Of a stretch of DNA of 64,000 bases, positions 33,539 through 43,164 are shown in pieces. The stretch is from Hermatobates lingyangjiaoensis (lineage: Eukaryota > Arthropoda > Insecta > Hemiptera > Hermatobatidae): the NCBI GenBank assembly GCA_026182355.1, contig JAPFBL010000533.1, positions 179,476 to 243,475 on the forward strand, in the 5' to 3' direction. Under the pieces are notes generated by a model. It did no database searches. It had not been told where the DNA came from and saw only the letters and a program-made list of their open reading frames with translations. Position 1 is the first letter of the stretch. Every line of letters starts with the position of its first letter. The translations under genes were made by a program, and so were the position numbers.

Positions 33539-35635
33539 ATGTTTTTTCGATCTCTTCGCTGGCAGTATTTTTGGAGTTCCAATGACAAAAGCTCCGGTGA
33601 TACAACTTCTAAAGTTCACACTTCCCTCAAGCGCTTTAAACCTCTATCTTCCCACGAACCACCTCCACTTTCTGCATCACATCCTCTCGAACTCTTCATC
33701 TCCTCTATTGTCCGCAGATGTTCTAATCCTGCCTTCCTCAGAAGCCTATCTCCCCCGGATAACCTCACCATTCCCGAGAGAAAAGCGATTAGCAGTTTGA
33801 AAAGAGACAGCTCCCTCCTTATCATGCCAGCTGATAAAGGTTCCTCTGTAGTCCTCATGGACCGTTCTGTCTACCACCGTGAGGCAATGAAACAACTCTC
33901 TAACTCATCCTTTTATCAACAGCTTTCTTCCAACCCTATTCCTCTTTTCCTCAAGAACTTAGTTTCTCTTCTTAATAACAGTGCTGTGTGTGAGGGCCTT
34001 TCTCCCCAGGATATTGACACCCTCATTCCCTCAAATCCCCGATGTCCTGTTTTCTACCTGCTCCCTAAAGTCCACAAGCCCTTCAACATGCCTGACTCCC
34101 CTCCCGCCGGTAGACCTATCGTTTCCAGTTATGGCTGCCTTACAGAAAGACTTTCCGCCTTCATTGATCACTTCCTACAGCCTCTAGTTCGGAACCAACC
34201 TTCTTTCTGCAAAGACACTTTCCATTTTCTCCAAATTCTTAAAAATCTTTCTCTTCCCTCTACCCTTGATCATCCTCTTCTCATGGTTGCCATGGACGTC
34301 ACTTCTCTCTATACTTCAATCATTCATTCTGAAGGTCTGGACGCTCTGCGATACTTTCTTGATGGCAGAACCGCACCTCTTAATCCTTCCACATCCTTTC
34401 TAGTCTCTTTGGCTGATTTCGTGCTACAGCATAATGTCTTTCAGTTTGAGGGTCGTTATTACCTTCAAACCAGAGGCACAGCTATGGGTACGATTATGGC
34501 CCCTTCTTACGCTAATCTTTTCATGGCCAAATTAGAGCAGGATTTCCTGGCCACCTGTCAACTTCTTCCACTCCTTTATCTCCGTTTTATTGATGATATT
34601 TTCTTCATTTGGCCCCATGGCAAACATAACTTAGAACTTTTCCTACACTCCTTTCAAAATTTCTGCCCCTCCATCACTTTCACTTACGACATCTCCGACA
34701 GACTTATCACCTTTCTTGACGTTGACGTTACTTTAGACAATGGACACTTCTTGACTTCCGTACATATAAAACCCACCAACTCCCAACAGTACCTCCATTA
34801 CAATAGTTGCCATCCATCCCATGTTAAAAAGTCTATACCTCGATCCTTGTCACTCCGTATTCACAATATCTGCAATAATCTCCAAGACCGCAGACATCAC
34901 CTTAACCTCTTAAAGGACAAATTTTCTGAACGAGGCTATCCACGCTCCTTCATTGATAGTCGTGTTTTACCGGCTGACATCTCCCACCAACCCAGACCCA
35001 AGAGGGATAGAAGTAACACTTCCTTCTTCCTGACAACCTACTTCCCTGGCGCTTATAAGCTTCGTGCTGTTATTAAGGAGTCTTTTCCGATTCTGTCTAC
35101 TTCTACTTCCACTTCTTCCATCTTTAATCACCCCCCTTCTATTTCCTACCGTAAACCTGCCAATCTAAAAAGCATTTTCTCTCATATTTCCCCTCAGCCT
35201 TCCAATCCTGTTCCTGGAATGAAACAATGTGGACGCCGTGGCTGTCAAACTTGCCTGATTGTAAATCCTAATCCTTCCTTCGATTCCCCTCTCCACCATA
35301 GTTCCTACCCGGTTCAGGTCAATTCCTCCTGTACCTCGAGCAACTGTGTTTACCGACTGGATTGCACTCAGTGTGACTCCTTTTACGTTGGCTTAACTTC
35401 TAATAAGTTGAGCCTTCGTATGAATGGTCATAGGGCTTCAGTCGGTCAACGCAGTAACTATCCTGTAGCCATCCATGCGAACTCGCATGGACTCAGTTTC
35501 AATGACTGTTTCAGGGTTCAGATCCTGAAACAGATCCCCGAATCCAACAATAAAGTTACCCTAAGAGCTTCAGAGGAGGCATACATATGCTTACTTGATG
35601 CTCGCTCTTCCCCCGGACTCAACCTCAACCGATAA
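33539..35635 (+). CDS. Penelope-like element reverse transcriptase with GIY-YIG endonuclease
   Basis: Open for about 698 codons. The frame also extends upstream to an ATG at 33,494, but bases before 33,533 are antisense of the inverted copy, so the first native ATG is 33,539. Numbering from 33,494: PADKG (about 112-116), FYLLPKVHK and GRPIVS, motif A MDVTSLYT (267; Asp 268), motif B GTAMGTIMAPSYANLFM (from 328), motif C RFIDDIF (Asp 367/368), motif D FLDVDV (407), a CGRRGCQTC cluster (579-587), DCTQC (623-627), then GIY-YIG FYVG (630-633), Arg 642, His 646 and Glu 694/695 before GLN. All catalytic residues expected for polymerase and endonuclease are present. PLEs use the nuclease to nick target DNA and prime reverse transcription. 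The N-terminus may be slightly truncated. It looks intact. Confidence 0.93.
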   Translation: MFFRSLRWQYFWSSNDKSSGDTTSKVHTSLKRFKPLSSHEPPPLSASHPLELFISSIVRRCSNPAFLRSLSPPDNLTIPERKAISSLKRDSSLLIMPADKGSSVVLMDRSVYHREAMKQLSNSSFYQQLSSNPIPLFLKNLVSLLNNSAVCEGLSPQDIDTLIPSNPRCPVFYLLPKVHKPFNMPDSPPAGRPIVSSYGCLTERLSAFIDHFLQPLVRNQPSFCKDTFHFLQILKNLSLPSTLDHPLLMVAMDVTSLYTSIIHSEGLDALRYFLDGRTAPLNPSTSFLVSLADFVLQHNVFQFEGRYYLQTRGTAMGTIMAPSYANLFMAKLEQDFLATCQLLPLLYLRFIDDIFFIWPHGKHNLELFLHSFQNFCPSITFTYDISDRLITFLDVDVTLDNGHFLTSVHIKPTNSQQYLHYNSCHPSHVKKSIPRSLSLRIHNICNNLQDRRHHLNLLKDKFSERGYPRSFIDSRVLPADISHQPRPKRDRSNTSFFLTTYFPGAYKLRAVIKESFPILSTSTSTSSIFNHPPSISYRKPANLKSIFSHISPQPSNPVPGMKQCGRRGCQTCLIVNPNPSFDSPLHHSSYPVQVNSSCTSSNCVYRLDCTQCDSFYVGLTSNKLSLRMNGHRASVGQRSNYPVAIHANSHGLSFNDCFRVQILKQIPESNNKVTLRASEEAYICLLDARSSPGLNLNR

Positions 35636-35895
35636 TTTATTTATGATTTATTTATTTATTTATTTATTATTTTTTATTTATTATTTTTTATTTATTTATT
35701 TATTATTTTTTATTTTACTTTTTATTTATTATTTTTATTTATTTTAATTTGATTTATCTACTTTTTTATAATTTTTTATAGTTATAATTTTTACTCGTTC
35801 CTTTTACGTCTTAATTTGGCTCTTCATTTCCTTCCCTCCCTTCCCCCGCTTGGTGGTAAGTGGTGGGGTACTGGCTGCGGTTTCCGAGTTCAGTA
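35636..35895 (+). other. PLE 3' UTR, (ATTT)n-rich
   Basis: TTTATT/ATTTTT simple repeats right after the stop codon, then a short GC-richer block (GCTTGGTGGTAAGTGGTGGG). Mirrored at 31,870-32,131. Followed by the hammerhead-like tail. Confidence 0.7.
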
Positions 35896-35940
35896 CCGCC
35901 CTGTCTTCCTGCGGGACTCTTCGCTCTTCGCTCTTCGCAC

Positions 35941-35977
35941 CTCCTGATGACGACGATTGTCGAAATATCGATGTGAG
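35941..35977 (+). ncRNA. hammerhead-like motif in the PLE 3' tail (B1)
   Basis: CTC 35941-35943 pairs with GAG 35975-35977. CTGATGA 35944-35950, spacer C, GAC-GATT-GTC 35952-35961, GAA 35962-35964, ATATCGATGT. Most core bases fit, but the base before helix I is preceded by G rather than U (GT-GAG), so canonical cleavage is not predicted. Mirrored on the minus strand near 31,791-31,827. PLEs are known to carry hammerheads in their terminal regions. Confidence 0.55.
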
Positions 35978-36098
35978 TTATGTCTGTGTCTTTCTGTGTG
36001 TTTCCTTCGTTTTTTATTTTATTATATATATATTATATATATATATATATATGTGGGTCACCACCCTGCCTTCCTGCGGGACTCTTCGCTCTTCACAC

Positions 36099-36135
36099 CT
36101 CCTGATGAAGACGATGGTCGAAATATCGATGCGAG
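36099..36135 (+). ncRNA. hammerhead-like motif, second tail layer (B2)
   Basis: CTC 36099-36101, CTGATGA 36102-36108, spacer A, GAC-GATG-GTC 36110-36119, GAA 36120-36122, ATATCGATGC, GAG 36133-36135. The spacer differs from B1 (A versus C) while helices are kept. Mirrored in the left arm near 31,630-31,670. Confidence 0.5.
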
Positions 36136-36300
36136 TTATGTCTGTGTCTTTCTGTGTGTTTCCTTCGTTTTGAATTTATTTTATATATATATATATATCT
36201 GCAGTGCTTCGAGCTACTTGAACTTGTGACCACCGCCTGGAACCCCCAGTCGCTCTCTGCCGGTACAGGTGGACGCACGTACCTCTTCTTATTCCCTTCT

Positions 36301-36340
36301 TCTCCCTGACGACGAACTTCAGTTCGAAATTCGATCCAGT
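36301..36340 (+). ncRNA. hammerhead-like motif, third tail layer (K)
   Basis: CTGACGA 36306-36312, spacer C, GAAC-TTCA-GTTC 36314-36325, GAA 36326-36328, ATTCGAT, C. Helix II is perfect; helix I (TCC versus CAG) does not pair, so this is a core without a convincing helix I. Mirrored near 31,415-31,455. Confidence 0.45.
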
Positions 36341-36376
36341 AAGTTTTCTCGCTTCTTCTATTTGTTGTCTTTTTTC

Positions 36377-36414
<38 letters not shown>

Positions 36415-36474
36415 TATATATTAATATAAATAAAATAGAAATCAATACTTCCATTACTATTATATTATAGATTT

Positions 36475-36575
36475 AATATAAAATAGTATTTTCAAAATCG
36501 TCTTGAAAAATTTTCGGCTAAACGCCGGCTTACAATCAGGAGTAGTTAATTCTTTTGGATCAAATCCTAAGGAAA
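36475..36575 (+). repeat. outermost PLE-block layer, L-family tail
   Basis: CTTGAAAAATTTTCGGCTAA then ACGCCGGCTTACAATCAGGA matches L-family arms at 12.7 and 60.7 kb. The mirrored copy starts at 31,204, so the 2.33-kb arms end inside this layer. Confidence 0.65.
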
Positions 36576-36915
36576 GCTATTTGGAATTTTAAGAATACTG
36601 GTAGTTGCTTTATCCTTTTGGCTTTGATGGATTCAGGGTGGGTATGAATTGAAACCCCCTTCGAGCAATGTTCCTATAACAGAGCGAGACTAGATCTCCT
36701 CTTCATTTATTCTATTAGGCCAGGTGGCGTTGGCCAATGAGAGATTTTAATCCCTCCGTTTATACGTTCATTATTCTACAACTGCATACAGTGGAGACCA
36801 GATGGGTCAAATGTTATCATTGAACCCCTGTTCCCGGGGTAAGGGGAACTTTCCCTCTTCGGAGGGGGTCGATCGAATCCTCACTGATCCTGTAATAGTC
36901 CTTAAACTCTTGACC
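36575..36915. other. GC-richer unassigned block
   Basis: Outside the palindrome and less AT-rich than its surroundings. No terminal repeats or protein similarity recognised. Confidence 0.3.
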
Positions 36916-37342
<427 letters not shown>

Positions 37343-37344
37343 GC

Positions 37345-38360
37345 CATTCAATTAATATTTCATGCATAGAATAGTATAATACTTACAGTATATTCAGTTA
37401 AAACACTTGTGTACACACCTGAAACAAAAAAAAATACTTTGGTTAATTTAAATACGAAATATTCTTGATAAATACATTTTAGGTGCAGAACATGAGTCAC
37501 TGTATGAGTAAAAAATACTTTTTAGTATGATGCTAAACTAAAAAAGTCAATATCAACAGGAGGTTAGGTAAAACAGTCAAAAAAAAAACTATTTTTGTAA
37601 CAAAAGAGGATACAGATATTGTATTATTCTTAACAATCATATTATGAAGTAATTAAAAAAGTAAAACTTTTAATAAATTAATAAACAAATACCTTATATA
37701 AATAAAATAAGAAATATTTTAAGAAACATTGGAAATTCTGTTGTGGAAAAGAGGAGAATCTATCACTCTTGCATTGTATGTCTGTATTGATTATACTCGT
37801 GTAGGCGTTGTCTGAAATGCATACAATGGAGGAAAAATTGGATTTCACATGGCCATTGTATAATACGAACTCCGTGAAGATTTGACACATTGAACAGCCA
37901 TTTGATCAGGTTCTGAGGGGAATCCATAAAGGTCTTTTGAATTTCTTTTTTTCAAAACTTTAACATGGAAAAATTGTTTATTATCTGAAATAGAACTTCA
38001 TTATTCAACTATTTAGATGAATAAAAATATAAAGAATCTCAGTGTTGTATTTCTAAAGGAAAAAGGAAAAAAAAAACTTCTAGAGGAATGAGACAATGTG
38101 GGTGCTACAGCAGTCAAACCTGCTCCATAATTAACCCAAGTAATAATATCTCATTAACACAAAACTGTCCCATCATTCAATCAATTAATGGTATTCGTCT
38201 GAATCATCAGCCATCTTTAATTTACTTCGATCTAATGTCAAGTTAATAAGAGAAAAGTCATTTTCAGGTCTGTTTTATGAATGTCACGATAGCAAATTTC
38301 AGTTATTTTTAATAAATACTGTGATGCATCAAAAAATAAAGATACATTGGCTATGATATA
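37345..38360. other. no feature recognised
   Basis: AT-rich; no arms or coding motifs identified. Confidence 0.4.
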
Positions 38361-38369
38361 AGACAGACA

Positions 38370-38522
38370 TTGGCAACCTGCGGCCAGCGGGCCGCATGCA
38401 GCCGACTACGTATTTTTTTGCGGCCCTCAGAGATTATCTGAAATTCCATCTTAGTGTTTAAAAAAATCCTTTCTTTGTTGTTATTAATGAAAGCTCAATA
38501 AGGCTTCGGGAAAGTATATGTT

Positions 38523-38620
<98 letters not shown>

Positions 38621-38960
38621 GAAAGAGAGGCAGGGAGAGAGAAAGAGAGAGAGAGGAGGAAGAGGGAGGGAGAGAGTGAGAGGAGAGAGAGAGAGGAGAA
38701 AGAGGGAGGGAGAGAGAAAGAGAGAGTGAGAGGAGAGAGAGAGAGAGAGGAGAAAGAGGGAGGGAGAGAGAAAGACAGGTGAGAGGAGAGAGGGAGGGAG
38801 AGATAGGGAGGGAGATAAAGAGAGAAAGAGAGAGCGTTCCAACAACAAATGCTTTAGTTTTTTTTCTGATAGACGATAATTAATCTTTTGAAATGTCATT
38901 GTTATAATTACAACATTATAATTATGACATAATGAGATAGGAATACAACTTCTCATCATA
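38370..38960. mobile_element. hAT-like MITE with expanded GA microsatellite
   Basis: CAGACATTGGCAACCTGCGG at 38,370 then CTCAGAGATTATCTGAAATT parallels the 15.7-kb element in the same order. The internal GA tract (38,526-38,835) is about five times longer here. Right end not resolved. Confidence 0.55.
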
Positions 38961-39044
38961 TGAATAATAAAAAAATCTGTAGCAGGTTTTATTTATACAA
39001 TCATAGTATAAAATAGAGAGAAATACAAATATTTCTTTATTGAC

Positions 39045-39240
39045 CTACACTCAAATTTACTATAAGTAAACATAATACTCGTACTTCATGGATATATAAT
39101 ATATAATTTTATTATTAGGTATAATATAAAAGTTTAAATGGGAGATGTTTATCAGTCTTTAATTACTGCAGTTAGTACAGATAGTGATTGATCCACTTAT
39201 CAATATATATACTTATTTTTGTATAGCACACCCCTGATAT
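39045..39240 (+). repeat. dispersed repeat (matches 23.39-23.58 kb)
   Basis: Same ordered blocks (CCTACACTCAAATTTACTAT ... TAGTGATTGATCC ... TTATTTTTGTATAGCACAC). Family unknown. Confidence 0.55.
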
Positions 39241-39635
39241 ATATAAAAGAAAGTGACTTTTCCATCATGCATAATTGCTCCCAAACAATAGGGCTCATCT
39301 ACACTATAAGACTCATTTTTGTGTAAAATATTAATTTGATCTATCAAAGCTTCTGGACCGTAGCATGGCCACAAACTTAAGATACATACTCACCCACCTG
39401 CACATACACAGACATCATCGAAAAAGGACTTCTGGGATCTCAAAACATATAATTCCGTCAAAATCTTGAGATCGAATTTTTTCACAATCACTATAATTTA
39501 CTTATTGTAAAGGAAAAAAAAATTCAAAAATTAATAACTTTTAGTAAGACTTGATTAAATGTGTTTTCAAAATTATAAAAATGTTTTTGAGTCATATAAT
39601 GTGACAAAAGTATTTTTGAAATATATACTAACGTA

Positions 39636-40027
39636 AAAAGATTTCACATAAACACGTGAAATAACAATCAATGATCAAACCACAATAAGAAATGGGAAAA
39701 CAAGACTAAAATCTTTCAACCGTAACAAGTGGTCTTAGTCAGAGTCAACAACCCAACTGTTGGGTTCAGTTGGGTTTTTGACTCTGACGAAGACCCAACT
39801 GTTGGGTTTAGTTGAATTTTTGACTCTGACGAAGACCCAACTGTTGGGTTCAGTTGGGTTTTTGACTCTGACGAAGACCCAACTGTTGGATTCAGTTGGG
39901 TTTTTGAGTCTGACGAAGACCCAACTGTTGGGTTCAGTTGGGTTTTTGACTCTGACGAAGACCGCTTGTTACGGTTGAAAGATCTTAGTCTTGTTTTCCC
40001 ATTTGTTATTGTGGTTTGATCATTGAT
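39636..40027. repeat. A-family inverted pair with 42-bp internal array
   Basis: Minus unit 39,636-39,755, then five copies of a 42-bp unit (CTGACGA boxes at about 39,783, 39,825, 39,867, 39,909, 39,951), then the rest of a plus unit. Only the last copy continues into helix II and GAA. Confidence 0.85.
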
Positions 40028-40029
40028 AC

Positions 40030-40775
40030 TAACGTAAGTTTACTAACATTATTTTAAGATCCTGTTATGTCTAATTCAGTAATAGAGAAAATGAAAATTG
40101 GGTAAAAAGGGATCTATATAATTCACAAGCTAATATTTTACCCATAAATGATAAAGCAAAATAACAAAAAATCGTTGTCATAGTGTGACGGTTCCTTCAT
40201 TATATATGGCAGTGATATTTTTTCTTCATTTTTGTTGATTAACGAAGCGGTGGGAGAATTACAATAGTTTTTGGGGGGGGGGGGGGGGGGGGAAGGTTTT
40301 TGAGATTTAGGAACAGGATGCTGTTCCGGATTCCCCATTGAATTATTACCTTCAAAAGAAGGTTGGCAGGACTGGGAGAGAAAAAGAGCAAGTGTTTTGT
40401 AAAAGAGTACCAACAAGGCTTGTGGGTGGGGTGGGTGGGTGGTTGGGTGGGTGGGGGGATTGAATTAAAACCAGAAACACACAATAGATAGAGGAGCTTT
40501 GCTAAAAACCAACCGTGCAAAGCAAACAAATGCAGGCAGCCAGGCTTGTATTTACATATTACACTAGTGCAAGGAGTCAGAGAGACGAATCATCAGCACT
40601 GATCATTCATCTTGCCATGAACAGAAGGAAAACAAATATTACACTTTGTAAACACCCTGACAGAGACACCATGACCTCACCGACCACCAGCCAACCACAA
40701 ATATAACAACTGCCATTCCATTGTACCAACTATAAATTTAACACATTTAAATCTCTTACATTTCATCATTACCAC
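40030..40775. other. poly-G tract, otherwise unassigned
   Basis: A G run of about 18 at 40,274-40,292 and a GGGTG-rich stretch near 40,425-40,460. No gene recognised. Confidence 0.4.
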
Positions 40776-40900
40776 AGAGGTTAGTATTATTAAACACATA
40801 ATATACCGTCTTACCTCGTTACTACGTCTTACCACGAGAGCTACGGCAGCAATGTACGAGGTAAGACGGTATATTATATGTTTAATATTAACATTTAAAT
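40776..40900. repeat. short palindrome
   Basis: TATACCGTCTTACCTCGT and its complement at about 40,804 and 40,857, extending into TAATATTAAACATA arms. No hammerhead core; possibly a fold-back MITE. Confidence 0.6.
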
Positions 40901-40969
40901 CTACTAAAGAAAATAAGGATGAAATGAAATGCATCACAGATATAAATGTTAATAATCACAGTAAATGTT

Positions 40970-41280
40970 AGGGGGCCAGGCTAGCTCAGTGGTTACGTGC
41001 TCACCTCTGAACTGATAGGACCGGGGTTCAATCCTCACCTGGCCCTCGATTTATTCACGAAGGGAGGTGAATAAATCTGAGCACGTCGTCCCTCGGAGAA
41101 GGACGTTAAACCGTCGGTCCCGAGCCTGTACGATGCCAGGTACTCGTTAAAGATCCCTACTATAAATACATTTGAGTTAGGCAAAATTTAGGACTCCCAC
41201 TGTAGAATCAATCATCATTGTGTGGTATCACAAAGGGCCAATGCTTGGCCTACGTGTGTTCCCTTGTGGGACTGCCACTG
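40970..41280 (+). mobile_element. full-length tRNA-derived SINE (311 bp) with 13-bp target duplication
   Basis: CACAGTAAATGTT flanks both ends (40,957-40,969; 41,281-41,293). The first part folds as a 73-nt tRNA (40,973-41,045) with GGGCCAG/CTGGCCC acceptor arms, A box TAGCTCAGTGG (40,982-40,992) and B box GGTTCAATCC (41,025-41,034), the internal RNA polymerase III promoter. The body shares blocks with the copies at 12.96, 51.90 and 58.26 kb. Best reference copy of the family in this window. Confidence 0.92.
40973..41045 (+). promoter_or_regulatory. SINE internal Pol III promoter (A and B boxes)
   Basis: tRNA-shaped head of the SINE with both boxes in place. It is not called as a working tRNA because it is fused to the SINE body and lacks tRNA-gene context. 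Confidence 0.75.
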
Positions 41281-41729
41281 CACAGTAAATGTTGATGTTT
41301 CTACATCAATACATTTAAACAATATTTTTTTTCTCTTAGCATAATTGTGAAGAATTTTGTGTTGTTTAACTTGAAATGATATCGAAAGTGGTAGACAACG
41401 AAATCGAAGTTAGTTATCATACTATAGTAGCCAGAATTAAAGAGTACATCCATGATTCTATTCCCTGAATTGAGATAATTGTTAAACTAATGACATGGTA
41501 ACCGAAGAAGCGGAAGTTCAATACAATGTCCTCTGCAGGGACAAAACGTGATACAATGTAATTCGACCAGGTCATTACAATTACGCCGCAAATCCATAGA
41601 AGTTCAAAATCAAATAGCCATTCAGAAAATCAAAACCCTGTCATTGTTTCAACAACCTAGTTGAATCAAAGTAACTTACATTCAACCTAATTACCCATTG
41701 TATTGCAGTGTTTGGAATGTTAATAAAAT

Positions 41730-41890
41730 ATTTTTTTCCTCTTAAAGCTCGTAGACATGTGTGTTTTTTTCGCTATAAACCTGAAGAAGAACACTAAGTG
41801 TTTGAAACACTTTATTATTTTTAGCATAAATCTGTTTTGTATGGAGACGTAATTTTGGAAATTCCCCATAAAAAATATTTAACCTCAGAA
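41730..41890 (+). repeat. single E2-family unit
   Basis: AAC-CTGAAGA-A-GAACAC-TAA-GTGTTT-GAA-ACACTT in a tail shared with 43.02-43.16 kb (GCATGGAGACGTAATTTT type). Helix III is mutated. Confidence 0.65.
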
Positions 41891-42179
41891 AGTCTACACT
41901 CATTGGTAAGTTATCAGGAAATTTAAAATTTATAAGAAGAAATGAATTATGTTTAATTAAGGTGACACCAAAGTGTTGTTTAAGACCGAGACGTACTGCT
42001 TCTTTTTTTAAAGTTAATTTCCATTATATTCAAAACAAAAGTACTTGGTCTTTAAATAATTTTACTTCTACGTTTTTAAACATATAACAAACTGACTTAT
42101 CAGTATATAAATTACATGAAACATATTCAACAATGGTTCACGCATAACGTCATCAATCAATTATTTAACTACCTGTGCA

Positions 42180-42860
42180 ATTTGCTATAGTGTGGTATTT
42201 ACCCATATTGGATTTTTTCAAAAAATTAAGTATATAATTAATTTTTTGTATTGTTCTTTACGGTATTTGAGGAACTTTTTTCTTAAATAAATATTATTTT
42301 TATAGGAACTTTCCTAAATTACGTCTCCACACAAAAGAGCTTTGTATCAAAACTAACAACGCGTTTCGACCACATAGTGTTCTTCTTCAAGTTACATCTA
42401 AAAAACATACATATCAATGAGCTTTAAGAACATCAGAATGAATTATTTGAAAAACTAATACAATATATGAATGTTGAATTGCACTTTTTTTATTTTGTAT
42501 TTTATTCCAGCATGTTCCTTCCATGCATGTGTATTATATGCATCATCGTCAAATTCTATACAATACTTCTTTCATTTACACTGCAAAATACTTATTTTAA
42601 CTTCTTTTACATTGATTCATAATTCTACAATACGATAATTTTTTTTCTTATTTCTCTACACTGTACAAACATTTCACGAATTTTTTTGTAATATCGTTCT
42701 TTAATTAATGACGAAGGCATAATGGGCCACTCATCTCCACAAACTAAGACCTTACGTATGAGAGCCAGTCTTTGTGGTTCCCTCAAACAGCACTCATACA
42801 CCAAGTGTCTAGGAGATTGGGGTGTCTCCGCGTTACATGCGCATGATGGACGTTGAATTG
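42180..42860 (-). repeat. E2-family element extended into LINE C-terminal coding sequence
   Basis: Minus strand, reading 3' to 5': E terminus (GTAAATACCACACTATAGCA), a core with helix I GTAAC/GTTAG, TTGAAGA, GAACAC-TAT-GTGGTC, GAA, ACGCGT, T (about 42,350-42,395), then about 270 bp of UTR-like sequence and a coding fragment. The block from 42,349 to 42,810 recurs at 46,058-46,525. Confidence 0.6.
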
Positions 42861-42895
42861 CCCTATTGAACTTTTTAAAAAGGTAAACAGTATGA
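42650..42895 (-). pseudogene. LINE C-terminal zinc-knuckle fragment (R1/Jockey-like)
   Basis: Minus translation contains YLFKKFNRAIQRPSCACNAE followed by TPQSPRHLVYECC, about 75 codons in frame. The C-C...H...C spacing with E-T before it and H-L-x-x-E-C after is the cysteine knuckle near the C-terminus of many R1/Jockey/I-type non-LTR retrotransposons. No RT motif remains; truncated. The related fragment at 46.4 kb is more decayed. Confidence 0.55.
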
Positions 42896-43017
42896 AAACT
42901 GACTTACTGAACCTGAACCTACACTAAAACAGGTTCAGGTTAAATTAACTCAATTATCATAAAATTTCATGAATAGTTCAAATCAACAACAATATAATGT
43001 ATCAAATTTCATTCCCA

Positions 43018-43160
43018 AGTTCTAAAAGCTTGTAGACAAGTGTGTTTATTCGCTATAAACCTGAAGAAGAACACTAAGTGTTTGAAATGCGTTACTATTT
43101 TTAGCATAAAGCTCTTTTGCATGGAGACGTAATTTTCGAAATTTCCGATAAAAAAATATT
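43018..43160 (+). repeat. single E2-family unit
   Basis: AAC-CTGAAGA-A-GAACAC-TAA-GTGTTT-GAA-ATGCGT-T, with GCTATAAAC upstream and TTTTTAGC downstream that could extend helix I. Confidence 0.6.
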
Positions 43161-43164
43161 TATT

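Larger units (their letters stand above)
31204..36575. mobile_element. 5.4-kb palindromic Penelope-like retroelement block
   Basis: Left arm 31,204-33,532 is the inverted, nearly identical copy of right arm 34,235-36,575; the differences I saw are mainly (TA)n lengths and scattered single bases. The unique centre, 33,533-34,234, belongs to the longer plus-strand copy. Each arm holds, from the centre outward, the PLE gene from polymerase motif A to the stop, an (AATA)n-rich 3' UTR, and a stack of hammerhead-type tails (B1, B2, K, L). The layout matches one 5'-truncated copy joined head to head with a longer copy. Confidence 0.9.

Noticed and set aside
36301..36340. Fully functional hammerhead in the K layer
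   Set aside because: Helix II and GAA are good, but helix I bases do not pair, so it is listed only as hammerhead-like.
40776..40900. Hammerhead hairpin or transcription terminator
   Set aside because: Mirror arms only; no core motif and no adjacent gene.
40973..41045. Functional tRNA gene
   Set aside because: Acceptor arms and Pol III boxes are good, but the sequence is the head of a SINE with target duplications and sister copies.
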